Shown in pieces: positions 1 to 5,741 of a stretch of 5,905 nucleotides of DNA; position 1 is the first letter of the stretch; the number at the start of each line of letters is the position of its first letter. The DNA is from Bacillota bacterium (lineage in GTDB: Bacteria > Bacillota > Clostridia > Christensenellales > UMGS416), in assembly GCA_023410875.1 (NCBI GenBank), contig JAEYPH010000009.1:1-5905 (forward strand), written 5' to 3'. A model generated the notes under the pieces. It saw only the letters and a program-made list of their open reading frames with translations. It ran no database searches and was not told where the DNA came from. A program made the position numbers and the translations under genes.

Positions 1-32
1 AGTTCCACTTTCTCTTTCACTCCCCACGGCAT
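1..32 (-). CDS. IS481-like transposase, N-terminus only (runs off the window)
   Basis: Ten full codons are visible, reading MPWGVKEKVE, with the next codon beginning CT. An ATG at 32-30 follows AAAGGAG (plus-strand 41-47) with an 8-base spacer, a near-ideal ribosome binding site. An MPW start followed by a charged stretch is typical of IS481-type transposases, which continue into a helix-turn-helix and then a DDE integrase core. Neither domain is inside the window. Support comes from this short start, its ribosome binding site and the terminal-repeat-like sequence just upstream of it. The family call is therefore tentative, although a minus-strand gene starting here is quite likely. Confidence 0.5.
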   Translation of the reverse strand, partial: MPWGVKEKVE

Positions 33-107
33 CCAACCATCTCCTTTGTAATGGTTTGCATGCCTCATTTTAATCGGAGAGTGTTACCTATGTCCCCGGT
101 CTATACA
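1..107 (-). mobile_element. Left end of an IS481-like insertion sequence (partial)
   Basis: Read on the minus strand, this segment begins at 107 with TGTATAGACCGGGGACATAG and continues GTAACA. I recognise this as the style of terminal inverted repeat (TGT...) seen in one group of IS481-family elements. About 75 bases further in are a strong ribosome binding site (AAAGGAG, plus-strand 41-47) and the start of a transposase-like reading frame at 32. The other end lies outside the window, so the matching repeat and any target-site duplication cannot be checked. The terminus at 107 is inferred from the TGT/ACA rule and could be off by some bases. The element is transcribed against the tail operon and sits directly upstream of it. 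Its base composition is visibly lower in GC than the phage genes. Confidence 0.55.
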
Positions 108-242
108 ACCGGGCGAGGGGGATATAGAAAAAGCCGGCCCATCATTTACATAATCAAAATGGGGTCCGAAGGTTTCCAAAGGGCGACCGGAAAGCCCTTT
201 GGGCGCATCCGCAGATGCGAAATCCATGCCCTGGAGGCTTGT
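108..242 (+). other. Junction segment: possible stub of the interrupted upstream gene plus leader of the hub gene
   Basis: No complete gene is visible between the IS terminus and the hub start. In frame 1 the sequence just after the terminus reads QPGEGDIEKAGPSFT and stops at TAA (151-153). This could be the last codons of a tail gene cut by the insertion, but it is too short to identify. The rest (154-242) carries two adjacent hairpins and then the ribosome binding site of the hub gene (CTGGAGG, 231-237). The hub's reading frame is also open upstream through this segment and into the IS end. That upstream stretch does not resemble the family, and I treat it as chance. Confidence 0.4.
176..219 (+). 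repeat. Two adjacent perfect inverted repeats (hairpins) upstream of the hub gene
   Basis: The first hairpin has arms CCAAAGGGC (176-184) and GCCCTTTGG (194-202), a perfect 9-bp stem around a 9-base loop. The second follows one base later: CGCATC (204-209) and GATGCG (214-219), a perfect 6-bp stem with loop CGCA. No run of T follows either stem, so they do not look like standard intrinsic terminators on the plus strand. They may be mRNA leader structures just before the hub ribosome binding site, or a dispersed repetitive intergenic element. The pairing is directly visible; the role is unknown. Confidence 0.6.
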
Positions 243-1160
243 ATGAGAATCACCTGGAGCGGCGAAACCGTTACCGGCCCGGTGCTGGACGTGATCGTGC
301 GGGACAATGCCGGCGGCTGCGCCGACACGCTGGCCATTCTGTTCCCGGACCCCGAATTGGCGTGGCTCAACTGGCAGCCCCAGAAAGGCGACATCATCAC
401 CGTTTCCGACGGCGGCTGGAGCTCCGGCGCGATGTACTTCGACGGCTTCGCGGCCAAGGACGGAATTTTCCAAGCGCTTGCAATTTCCGCGCCGCCGGCG
501 GGCAAAACAGAGGCCCACAGGGCGTGGCAGGACGCTCTTTTCTCCCACATCGCCGGCGACATCGCCAATGCCTGCGGGCTGGCGCTGGAACTGCACGGCG
601 TGCCGGATTACCGGTATGCGTCGGTGGCCCAGGGCGGGGCGGCGAACCTGGGGTTCCTGCACAATCTGTGCGCTCGCGAGGGCCGGACGCTCAAGGTTCA
701 CGACGGGAAGGTCGTCATCTTCGACGAAAAGACGGTGGAAAACCAGCCGAAGGCGCTCACGCTTTCGCGGGCTGACCTTGGCACGGAGTACGAGTTCGGC
801 ACCGCTTCTGTGGACCTGAAAAGCCGGTGCCGCGTGCGCCACTACGGTACCGGCGGGCTCGTGGATTACACCGAAACCGCGCCGGGAATCTACGGCGGCA
901 GCATCGAGTTTGACGGCTGCGCGGCGTCGCCGGGAGAGGCCCAACGGTTCGCACGGGCTGCGCTTCGGGCGGCCAATAAGGGTGAGTTCTACGGCCGCTT
1001 CTCGCTGCCGATGAACCGCGCCATCGCCGCCGGAAACACCTTTGAGCTGACCGGCATGGGCGCGCTGAGCGGCATGTGGTATTTGACGATGGTGGAGCAG
1101 CGCATGGTCACCGGCCGCACACTGTGCCGCTGCCGGCGGCCCATCCAAGGAGGATACTGA
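243..1160 (+). CDS. Baseplate hub protein, late control gpD-like
   Basis: This 305-residue protein resembles the gpD/gp27-type hub that joins the tail tube to the baseplate and carries the central spike. Visible family features: an N-terminal RITWSG strand; a block with aspartates and tryptophans (DTLAILFPDPELAWLNWQP, about 28-46) followed by KGDIITVSDGG (48-58) and the YFDGF strand (65-69); a middle helical part ending in NLGFLHNLCAREGRTLKVHD (135-154) and then GKVVIFDE. This last is the usual 'read with one assumed basis, then print value' pattern of hub domains. I chose ATG 243 because it follows TGGAGG (232-237) with a suitable spacer and the family-like sequence begins there. The frame stays open to ATG 51, but the extra 64 residues are unlike the family and run into the IS end. 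The stop TGA (1158-1160) overlaps the next ATG. P2 gpD is of similar, slightly larger size. Confidence 0.82.
   Translation: MRITWSGETVTGPVLDVIVRDNAGGCADTLAILFPDPELAWLNWQPQKGDIITVSDGGWSSGAMYFDGFAAKDGIFQALAISAPPAGKTEAHRAWQDALFSHIAGDIANACGLALELHGVPDYRYASVAQGGAANLGFLHNLCAREGRTLKVHDGKVVIFDEKTVENQPKALTLSRADLGTEYEFGTASVDLKSRCRVRHYGTGGLVDYTETAPGIYGGSIEFDGCAASPGEAQRFARAALRAANKGEFYGRFSLPMNRAIAAGNTFELTGMGALSGMWYLTMVEQRMVTGRTLCRCRRPIQGGY
1147..1153 (+). promoter_or_regulatory. Strong ribosome binding site for the OB-fold protein
   Basis: AAGGAGG lies inside the last codons of the hub gene, 6 bases before ATG 1160. It fixes the start of the short downstream protein, even though the same frame stays open further upstream, with an ATG at 1076 inside the hub gene. 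Confidence 0.8.
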
Positions 1161-1357
1161 TGATCGCCGTAGGCATGATTACCGTCGTGGAGAGCGGCCG
1201 GGCGCGGGTGACGCTTCTGGAACCCGGCGTACAGACGCCGCCGCTAAAAACCCTGGACGGCCGCACGTGGACCGCGGAGGACGTCGGCAAGGCCGTGCTG
1301 GTGGGTTCCTGGTCCGGCTGTGTGGCCGATAGCGCGATACTGGGGGTGCTGACATGA
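1160..1357 (+). CDS. Small OB-fold baseplate spike protein (gpV/gp45-like N-terminal domain)
   Basis: This 65-residue protein has the layout of the OB-fold domain at the base of phage spike proteins: MIAVGMITVVESGRARVTLL (1-20) matches the usual 'vG.V..v....rvRV.f' opening; a loop with a tryptophan follows; then DVGKAVLVGSWSGCVADSAI (41-60) and LGVL matches 'Gd.Vlv.f..g...dgviLG'. Full-length spikes continue into a beta-helix and tip; here nothing follows, so the protein is a bare OB domain. It may be a trimeric adaptor for a separate tip protein outside the window. It starts on an ATGA overlap with the hub gene and ends on an ATGA overlap with the next gene, consistent with coupled translation. 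The family call rests on pattern and position between the hub and wedge genes. Confidence 0.65.
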   Translation: MIAVGMITVVESGRARVTLLEPGVQTPPLKTLDGRTWTAEDVGKAVLVGSWSGCVADSAILGVLT

Positions 1358-1864
1358 TCGGAGCCTTCGGCTCGATGATTTTTGAGATTACCGACAAGCA
1401 TGTGTTTGTGCCAGCCGACGAATCGCTGACCGCCGGCTGCAAGATCGAGGTCAAGGAATCATCCGGCAAGCCGCAGACGACCGGCTCCACGCCGGAGCTG
1501 CGGGGCGTGGAAGTGCAAGCTGCGGCTCAAGCGGGAGCTGGGCATCAACGTACAGGTGATGCAGGATCACTGGCTCAAGATGGCAGAGGACGGCGCGACC
1601 GGATACATCAACATGGGCGGCCAGCCGCTGGCGGCCAATCAGTTCAAGCTGAAATCCTGCTCGGTGTCCGATGTCATGCGGGACGGTGCCGGCGAACTTG
1701 TCTCCGTGTCGCTGGCCTGCGATTTTCAGGAGTACATCGGCGCGCCGGCCAAAAAAAAGAAGGCCAAGAAAAAGAAGAAAAAGAGCGGCGGCGGAGGAGG
1801 CGGCGGAGATGAGCCGACCACGCCGCCGTCAAACCCATACGACTACTGGAACAAGAACCACTGA
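1354..1864 (+). pseudogene. gpU-like tail protein, split by a frameshift near 1502-1513
   Basis: The first part is read in frame 1 from ATG 1354 (MIGAFGSMIFEITDKHVFVP...GSTPELRG). Family-like sequence then continues in frame 2 from about 1508 (WKCKLRLKRELGINVQ...VSLACDFQEYI), stopping at 1864. The combined protein, about 169-171 residues, resembles P2 gpU-like tail proteins: an MIGAfG..iFEv start, a GP/TPeL segment, a 'L...G.N' helix, a GGxP...W/F strand and a final 'v.v.l.EY'. Without correction, frame 1 runs on to a stop at 1810-1812 with an unrelated Arg-rich end. Two simple lesions fit: one extra G in the GGGG run at 1502-1505, or loss of one copy of a 5-base TGGAA repeat. The frame-2 part has no ATG before 1556. 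The C-terminus is unusual: runs of Lys (from 1751) and seven Gly, then DEPTTPPSNPYDYWNKNH. It may be a real mutation, a sequencing error or, less likely, programmed shifting. Confidence 0.65.
1751..1809 (+). repeat. A8 tract and low-complexity purine run coding Lys and Gly stretches
   Basis: Eight A residues at 1751-1758 are followed by a nearly pure A/G run coding mostly lysine, then GGC/GGA codons for seven glycines. In frame 2 this is the tail of the gpU-like protein. Such an A8 run can cause polymerase slippage. Either one-base slip leaves the reading frame in an open, basic alternative frame, ending at 1812 (frame 1) or 1886 (frame 3). The sequence pattern is directly visible; any use of it is speculation. 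Confidence 0.6.
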
Positions 1865-1882
1865 CCGCGCGCAGGAGGGCTT

Positions 1883-2179
1883 ATGACCACGATTCTGGAC
1901 ATGGGCATCGGGCCCATCGATTGGAACGCCAAGGGCGAGGCTGCGGTGCTGCAGCGTGTGCGCAATCTGCTGGGCACAAGGCAATATGAGATTGCCTATG
2001 ACCGGGGGCGCGGCGTGGACGCGGACCTTGTGGACCAGCCCGCCGACCGCGTGCTGGGGCAGATGGCCAACGACGTGGCCGAACTGCTGACCATATACGA
2101 GCCTCAGGCGGAGATGGTGAGCATGGCCTCCCGGCCCGGAGGCGGATTCCTTGTGACGGTGAAGGTGGTGAGCGCGTGA
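1883..2179 (+). CDS. Baseplate wedge protein, gpW/gp25 family
   Basis: This 98-residue protein has the gpW/gp25 (lysozyme-like fold) signature. IDW at 12-14 is followed by a helix with VLQRVRNLLGTRQYEIAYDR (22-41), the family's 'qnv..iL.T..yE..y.R.fG' core, and YEPQAE (72-77) near the end, as in 'YEPRv.v'. Family members bind the sheath and wedge proteins and seed sheath assembly in contractile tails. Their presence is good evidence that this tail is contractile. The start ATG follows AGGAGGG (1873-1879). The 18-base gap after the gpU-like gene is the largest between the baseplate genes, so translation here need not depend on that damaged gene. The TGA overlaps the GTG start of gpJ. Length is normal for the family. 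Confidence 0.9.
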   Translation: MTTILDMGIGPIDWNAKGEAAVLQRVRNLLGTRQYEIAYDRGRGVDADLVDQPADRVLGQMANDVAELLTIYEPQAEMVSMASRPGGGFLVTVKVVSA

Positions 2180-3342
2180 GCAACGAGATCGAGTTTGTAT
2201 CCTGCGACCCGCAGGAGATATTGGCCGGGCTGATCGCCGATGTGGAGGCGTCCGCCGGCGAGACGCTGTATGCCGGCGACGTGCGCCGCATGTTCGCCGA
2301 AAACCAGACGCAATGGCTGGTAGGCTTCCACGCTACACTCAACGACACGGCCAAGCAGGCGCTGCTGCGTTTTGCTCGCGGCCAGGTGCTGGACGCGCTG
2401 GGCGAGGCCGTGGACACACCACGACTGCAGGCGGCAAAGGCAACGTGCACACTACGCTTCACGGCGTCTGCGGGCCATCCGTCCATGCTGATCCCCGCCG
2501 GGGAGCGGGTATCCCCCGACGGTGTGCTGTTCTTCGAGACCGTCGCGTCGGCCAGCCTGCCCGCGGGCACGAACACCGCAACGGTGACAGGCAGGGCCAT
2601 GGAGGCCGGGGCCAAATACAACGGCTTTGCCGCGGGGCAGATCGCATTGATCATCGATCCGTTGCCGTGGCTGGCCAGCGTGACCAACACGACGACCAGC
2701 GCCGGCGGCGCTGACGAGGAGGCCGACGGCAGCACCGAGCCACCCTATACTGATTACCGGGAGCGCATCCGGCTGGCCCCGTCGCGTTTCTCCACGGCGG
2801 GACCAGTGGACGCCTACGTTTATTGGGCCAAGACCGCCAGCGCCAACATCGCCGACGTGTCACCGACGGTGCCAACCGGCGGGGAGATGCTGCTGACCAT
2901 TCTCATGGATGACGGCGCGCCATCCTCCGAGGTGCTGGCCGCCGTGGAGGCCGCTTGTTCCGCCCGCAACCGCCGCCCGCTGGGCGACCTCGTGACGGCC
3001 CAGGGGCCGGCGTGGGTGGATTTCTCCATCGACATCGCATACACGATCAATGCGGGTTTTGCCGGCAGTGAGGCGACGATACGCGCCGCAGTCGAGGGCG
3101 CGGGCGGGGCCGTGGAGCAGTACGTCGCATGGCAGACAGTGGCGATAGGCCGGGCTGTGAACCCTGACCAGCTGCGCCGGCGCATCTACGGGGCAGGTGA
3201 CTTTGACGACGCCACGCGGCTGCTGCTGGCCCAGGGCATAGACGCGGTGGAGATCACGGCGCCGACGGCTGCGGCGGTATCGGCCACGCAGGCGGCGCGG
3301 CTGGACGGCACGCCAGCCATCACATACGACGGGTTGGTGTGA
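2176..3342 (+). CDS. Baseplate protein J (gpJ-like)
   Basis: This 388-residue wedge protein matches the baseplate J family. Features in order: an ARGQVLDALGE motif (68-76 region); a beta-rich middle with IPAGERVSPDGVLFFET (106-122) and GAKYNGFAAGQI (145-156); the hallmark GGADEEADGS (177-186) followed by YRERIRLAP and FSTAGP (194-210); YWAKTASANIADV (216-228); and RNRRPLGDLV (264-273), the usual 'R.p.gd.v.v' turn. In P2 and Mu relatives this protein pairs with gpI to form the wedges around the hub. The start is GTG 2176, on a GTGA overlap with gpW, preceded by an imperfect AAGGTGG (2162-2168). This suggests reliance on coupling to gpW. The length is full and I see no damage. Confidence 0.92.
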   Translation: MSNEIEFVSCDPQEILAGLIADVEASAGETLYAGDVRRMFAENQTQWLVGFHATLNDTAKQALLRFARGQVLDALGEAVDTPRLQAAKATCTLRFTASAGHPSMLIPAGERVSPDGVLFFETVASASLPAGTNTATVTGRAMEAGAKYNGFAAGQIALIIDPLPWLASVTNTTTSAGGADEEADGSTEPPYTDYRERIRLAPSRFSTAGPVDAYVYWAKTASANIADVSPTVPTGGEMLLTILMDDGAPSSEVLAAVEAACSARNRRPLGDLVTAQGPAWVDFSIDIAYTINAGFAGSEATIRAAVEGAGGAVEQYVAWQTVAIGRAVNPDQLRRRIYGAGDFDDATRLLLAQGIDAVEITAPTAAAVSATQAARLDGTPAITYDGLV

Positions 3343-3345
3343 GCG

Positions 3346-3912
3346 ATGCGCATAGAGGACGTTGATCTGCTGGCGCTGCAGAGCCGCCTGATGCGCGCTG
3401 ACTCGACGACGCAAGGGCTGTGCAAGGGGCTGAACCAGGAGTACCGCAAGCTGGCCCCGGAGATCCGCAAGTGCCTGGGCCTTGCACTCCTGTACATCGA
3501 CCCAGACGCCGTGAGCGATGAGTTTCTGGCCATCCTGGCCTACGATCTCAAGGTAGATTGGTACGACGACGGGGCTGGCCGCGAGGCCCGCGTGGCCACT
3601 GTAAAAAACGCCAAGAAGGTGCAGCGCATTATGGGCACGCCCGCGGCGGTGGAGCTGGCCGTGGCCCCGTACTTCGACCAGGCGTTTGTGCGCGAATGGT
3701 GGGAGTATGACGGCGACCCATACCATTACAAAATCTTTGTCCAGGGTGAATTGACCGCCGACGAATCGGCGCTGCTGACCCGCACGATTGCCCGCACGGC
3801 GCGGGCTACGGCAGTGCTGGACGCAGTGGCGTCGATCACGCTGTCCAGCGGCAGCGCGTACACCGGTGGCGCGGTGATTGTGCGGCAGAAAACCGTGATA
3901 AGGGAGGCTTGA
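3346..3912 (+). CDS. Phage tail protein I (gpI-like baseplate wedge)
   Basis: This 188-residue protein fits the P2 gpI tail protein family. The N-terminus is helical and includes LAPEIRKCLGLALLYIDPDA. The conserved stretch is LAYDLKVDWYDDG (64-76), then a basic helix NAKKVQRIMGTPAAVELAV (88-106) with the family's 'h..kGTp.ave' motif, then VREWWEYDGDPYHYKIFV (115-132). The C-terminal part is beta-rich and less conserved. gpI connects the wedges (with gpJ) to the tail fibres, which agrees with the fibre gene directly downstream. It begins 3 bases after gpJ with only a weak upstream ribosome binding site, and ends one base before the fibre ATG. Confidence 0.9.
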   Translation: MRIEDVDLLALQSRLMRADSTTQGLCKGLNQEYRKLAPEIRKCLGLALLYIDPDAVSDEFLAILAYDLKVDWYDDGAGREARVATVKNAKKVQRIMGTPAAVELAVAPYFDQAFVREWWEYDGDPYHYKIFVQGELTADESALLTRTIARTARATAVLDAVASITLSSGSAYTGGAVIVRQKTVIREA

Positions 3913-3913
3913 C

Positions 3914-5206
3914 ATGGCATTCAACACACTGACGATCACCGACAAGGGCGTGGCACTGCAGGCCAAGGTGCTGGGCGGCGCGACGCTGACCTTCACGAAG
4001 GCTCAATCCGGCAGCGGCGCATTGCCCGGCGGCACGGATATTACGGCAATGACGGCGCTGATCGCTGCGGAGCAGGACATCGTCATCGCCAGCGTGACGC
4101 CATCTGTGCCTAACAAACTGACCGCCCGCATCGACTTCACCAACGACGGGCTGGAAACCGGCTACTACTGGCGGGAGATCGGCCTGTTCGCCGACGACCC
4201 CGACGACGGTGAAATCCTGTACGCCTACAGCAACGCGGGCGACGAGGGCACCTTCATGCCAGCCGAGGGCGAGGGCGTGACCGAGCAGATCGTGGACCTG
4301 GTCACGCTGATCTCCAACGTGCTGAGCGTGACTGTGACGGCGGACAACTTGCTGGTTCATCCTGTGTGGGCTGATCTGCTGATCAACGGCCTGATACCGT
4401 GTACCAGCGCAAGCACAGGCCCAACCATCGCCATTTCCAACGCGAACATTACCGAGATGGTGGACGGTCTGAAAATCGTGTTGACATGTCCTGGAGCATC
4501 CGGAAGTCCGCCAAGCTCCACAAATCACGCAAAGATCAACATCAACGGAATGGGCGCAAAGGATTGTTACGCACCAACCGGAAGCGGCATCAACATACAG
4601 ATGTATGGTAGAGATCTGGCAGGCACTTCCGTGTGGTTGTATCGCGAAGCTGATGATTCGTTTGAGCTGCTTATGTCCGCCGGTCATGTTTATAGCCTGA
4701 TATCAACAAAACTCAACGCTACATCCTACACCGCCGCCGATGTGTTGGCTAAGTTGCTGACGGTGGACGTCAACGAAAGCGGAATAAACGCCACCACGCT
4801 GCAAGGCAACGCCCCAGGCGCGTTTGCTGCGGCATCACACGGCCACATGGCTGGCGATGTGGCCGGCGGCACATTTGCGGTCGCTCGCATACCGACACTG
4901 GCCATCAGCAAGACATCTGGCTTGCAGGCTGCGCTGGACGGTAAAGCGGCCGCCGAAGTTGTTTTGACCGGCAGCGCCAATGACATCATAGCGCCAGGCG
5001 TTTACTACATCGGCACCACCGTGACAGATAAGCCGTCAACCGTATTAGGCACCGGCGGCGCATTAATCGTTGCTGCAAATCCGGGCTCGGTCGTATCCCA
5101 AAACTACATTCCAGCCATTGACACACCTAGGATTTACGCGCGACGTTGGGCATCCGGAAGCTGGCAACCGTGGTATCAGTCCGCAGCGATGACATTGGTA
5201 ACTTGA
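3914..5206 (+). CDS. Tail fibre protein with collar-type N-terminus and pyocin-knob C-terminus
   Basis: This 430-residue adhesin attaches to the baseplate through its N-terminus and is expected to contact the host surface with its C-terminus. Residues 1-150 match the phage tail-collar fibre N-terminal domain: MAFNTLTITDKG, GATLTFTKAQSGSG, and the hallmark GYYWREIGLFADDP (83-96) with ILYAYSNAGDEGTFMPAEGE. Residues about 159-260 form a variable module (TIAISNANITEMVDGL, KININGMGAKDC). Next come LQGNAPGAFAAASHGH (296-311), a common fibre-shaft phrase, and a trimer-shaft-like stretch. Residues 361-421 (PGVYYIGTTV ... ARRWASGSWQPWYQ) fit a pyocin-knob domain, which occurs near receptor-binding ends. 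The start follows AGGGAGG (3901-3907). Base composition drops towards lower GC from about 4390, consistent with module exchange. No fibre-assembly chaperone follows. Confidence 0.88.
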   Translation: MAFNTLTITDKGVALQAKVLGGATLTFTKAQSGSGALPGGTDITAMTALIAAEQDIVIASVTPSVPNKLTARIDFTNDGLETGYYWREIGLFADDPDDGEILYAYSNAGDEGTFMPAEGEGVTEQIVDLVTLISNVLSVTVTADNLLVHPVWADLLINGLIPCTSASTGPTIAISNANITEMVDGLKIVLTCPGASGSPPSSTNHAKININGMGAKDCYAPTGSGINIQMYGRDLAGTSVWLYREADDSFELLMSAGHVYSLISTKLNATSYTAADVLAKLLTVDVNESGINATTLQGNAPGAFAAASHGHMAGDVAGGTFAVARIPTLAISKTSGLQAALDGKAAAEVVLTGSANDIIAPGVYYIGTTVTDKPSTVLGTGGALIVAANPGSVVSQNYIPAIDTPRIYARRWASGSWQPWYQSAAMTLVT

Positions 5207-5210
5207 TACA

Positions 5211-5231
5211 AGGCACGGTGAATGCCTGTTT
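5211..5231 (+). terminator. Weak hairpin just after the fibre gene
   Basis: AGGCA (5211-5215) pairs with TGCCT (5223-5227) around a 7-base loop, followed by GTTTT. The stem is short, so it would be a weak terminator or part of a leader. Confidence 0.3.
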
Positions 5232-5233
5232 TC

Positions 5234-5260
5234 CAGCCTCGGAGTAATCCGGGGCTGTTT
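5234..5260 (+). terminator. Terminator-like hairpin between fibre and holin genes
   Basis: CAGCCTCGG (5234-5242) pairs with CCGGGGCTG (5249-5257) around loop AGTAAT. The nine pairs include one T-G wobble, and TTT then CATAT follows. The GC-rich stem is convincing but the T-run is short, so read-through into the lysis genes is likely. It may tune the ratio of structural to lysis transcripts. Confidence 0.5.
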
Positions 5261-5288
5261 CATATCAAAATCGGAGAGGAGACAACAA

Positions 5289-5741
5289 ATGAACTGGGTT
5301 GACTGGCTCAAACTGGCGCTTGCGGCCATGGGCGCGGCGCTATCCTGGCTGTTCGGAGGACTTGTTATGTATGTTGCCGTCGTGCTCGTGCTGATTGTCC
5401 TTGACTACATCACGGGCATGCTGGCCGCCAAGGTCACCTGCACGCTCAGTTCCAAAGTGGGCTGCGCGGGCATCCCCAAAAAGCTTATGATACTGACCAT
5501 GATCGTGACTGCTGCCTTTCTCGACGTCCTTATTAAGCTGTACATCAATCCTTCGCTGGCGGTGTGTCTGGCAATCACCTGTAGCTTTTATGCGGTAAAT
5601 GAGGCGCTAAGCATCCTGGAGAATTTGGGCCGCGCCGGCGTGCCGTACCCGCAGAAGTTGCGGGATGTGATTATGGTGCTTAACAAGAAGGAGCAACCGC
5701 CTGCCGCGGAGGCGGAGCCGGAAGACAAGGAGGGGTTCTGA
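5289..5741 (+). CDS. Phage holin (Firmicutes holin family 4-like)
   Basis: This 150-residue membrane protein forms the lesion that lets the lysin reach the cell wall at the end of infection. It shows hydrophobic stretches at about 7-24, 26-47, 65-86 and 88-105. It carries the family phrases VLDYITGMLAAK (37-48) and SSKVGCAGIPKK (54-65), typical of the toxin-secretion/phage-lysis holin family. The C-terminus is hydrophilic and acidic (EQPPAAEAEPEDKEGF), as expected for a cytoplasmic regulatory tail. The start ATG follows GGAGAGGAG (5273-5281) with a 7-base spacer. Its TGA overlaps the ATG of the lysin gene, so the two are probably coupled. Full length. Confidence 0.9.
   Translation: MNWVDWLKLALAAMGAALSWLFGGLVMYVAVVLVLIVLDYITGMLAAKVTCTLSSKVGCAGIPKKLMILTMIVTAAFLDVLIKLYINPSLAVCLAITCSFYAVNEALSILENLGRAGVPYPQKLRDVIMVLNKKEQPPAAEAEPEDKEGF

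Noticed and set aside
51..242. An N-terminal extension of the hub protein from ATG 51, giving 369 residues
   Set aside because: It overlaps the IS end, lacks family resemblance and a ribosome binding site at 51, while ATG 243 has TGGAGG upstream and begins the recognisable domain.
84..1148. A long open frame of 354 residues on the minus strand opposite the hub gene
   Set aside because: It is a shadow of a GC-rich gene: basic, low-complexity translation with no family pattern and no supporting ribosome binding site.
2860..3996. A 378-residue minus-strand frame opposite gpJ and gpI
   Set aside because: It lies opposite two well-recognised genes. Its translation is rich in Arg, His and Gln with no domain pattern, as expected of an antisense shadow.
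4484..4489. TTGACA within the fibre gene as a promoter -35 box
   Set aside because: No acceptable -10 box lies 16-18 bases downstream, and it sits inside coding sequence. The same applies to TTGACA at 3909-3914.
4497..5160. GCATCCGGAAG present twice in the fibre gene (about 4497 and 5150)
   Set aside because: A single 11-base match in unrelated codon contexts; probably chance.
4800..5206. Diversity-generating retroelement target in the fibre C-terminus
   Set aside because: No C-type-lectin-like end, no template repeat and no reverse transcriptase are visible in the window. The end fits a pyocin knob instead.
243..5741. A stand-alone tailocin (phage-tail-like bacteriocin) rather than a phage
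   Set aside because: The visible genes fit both. Capsid and packaging genes would decide, and they are outside the window, so no claim is made.
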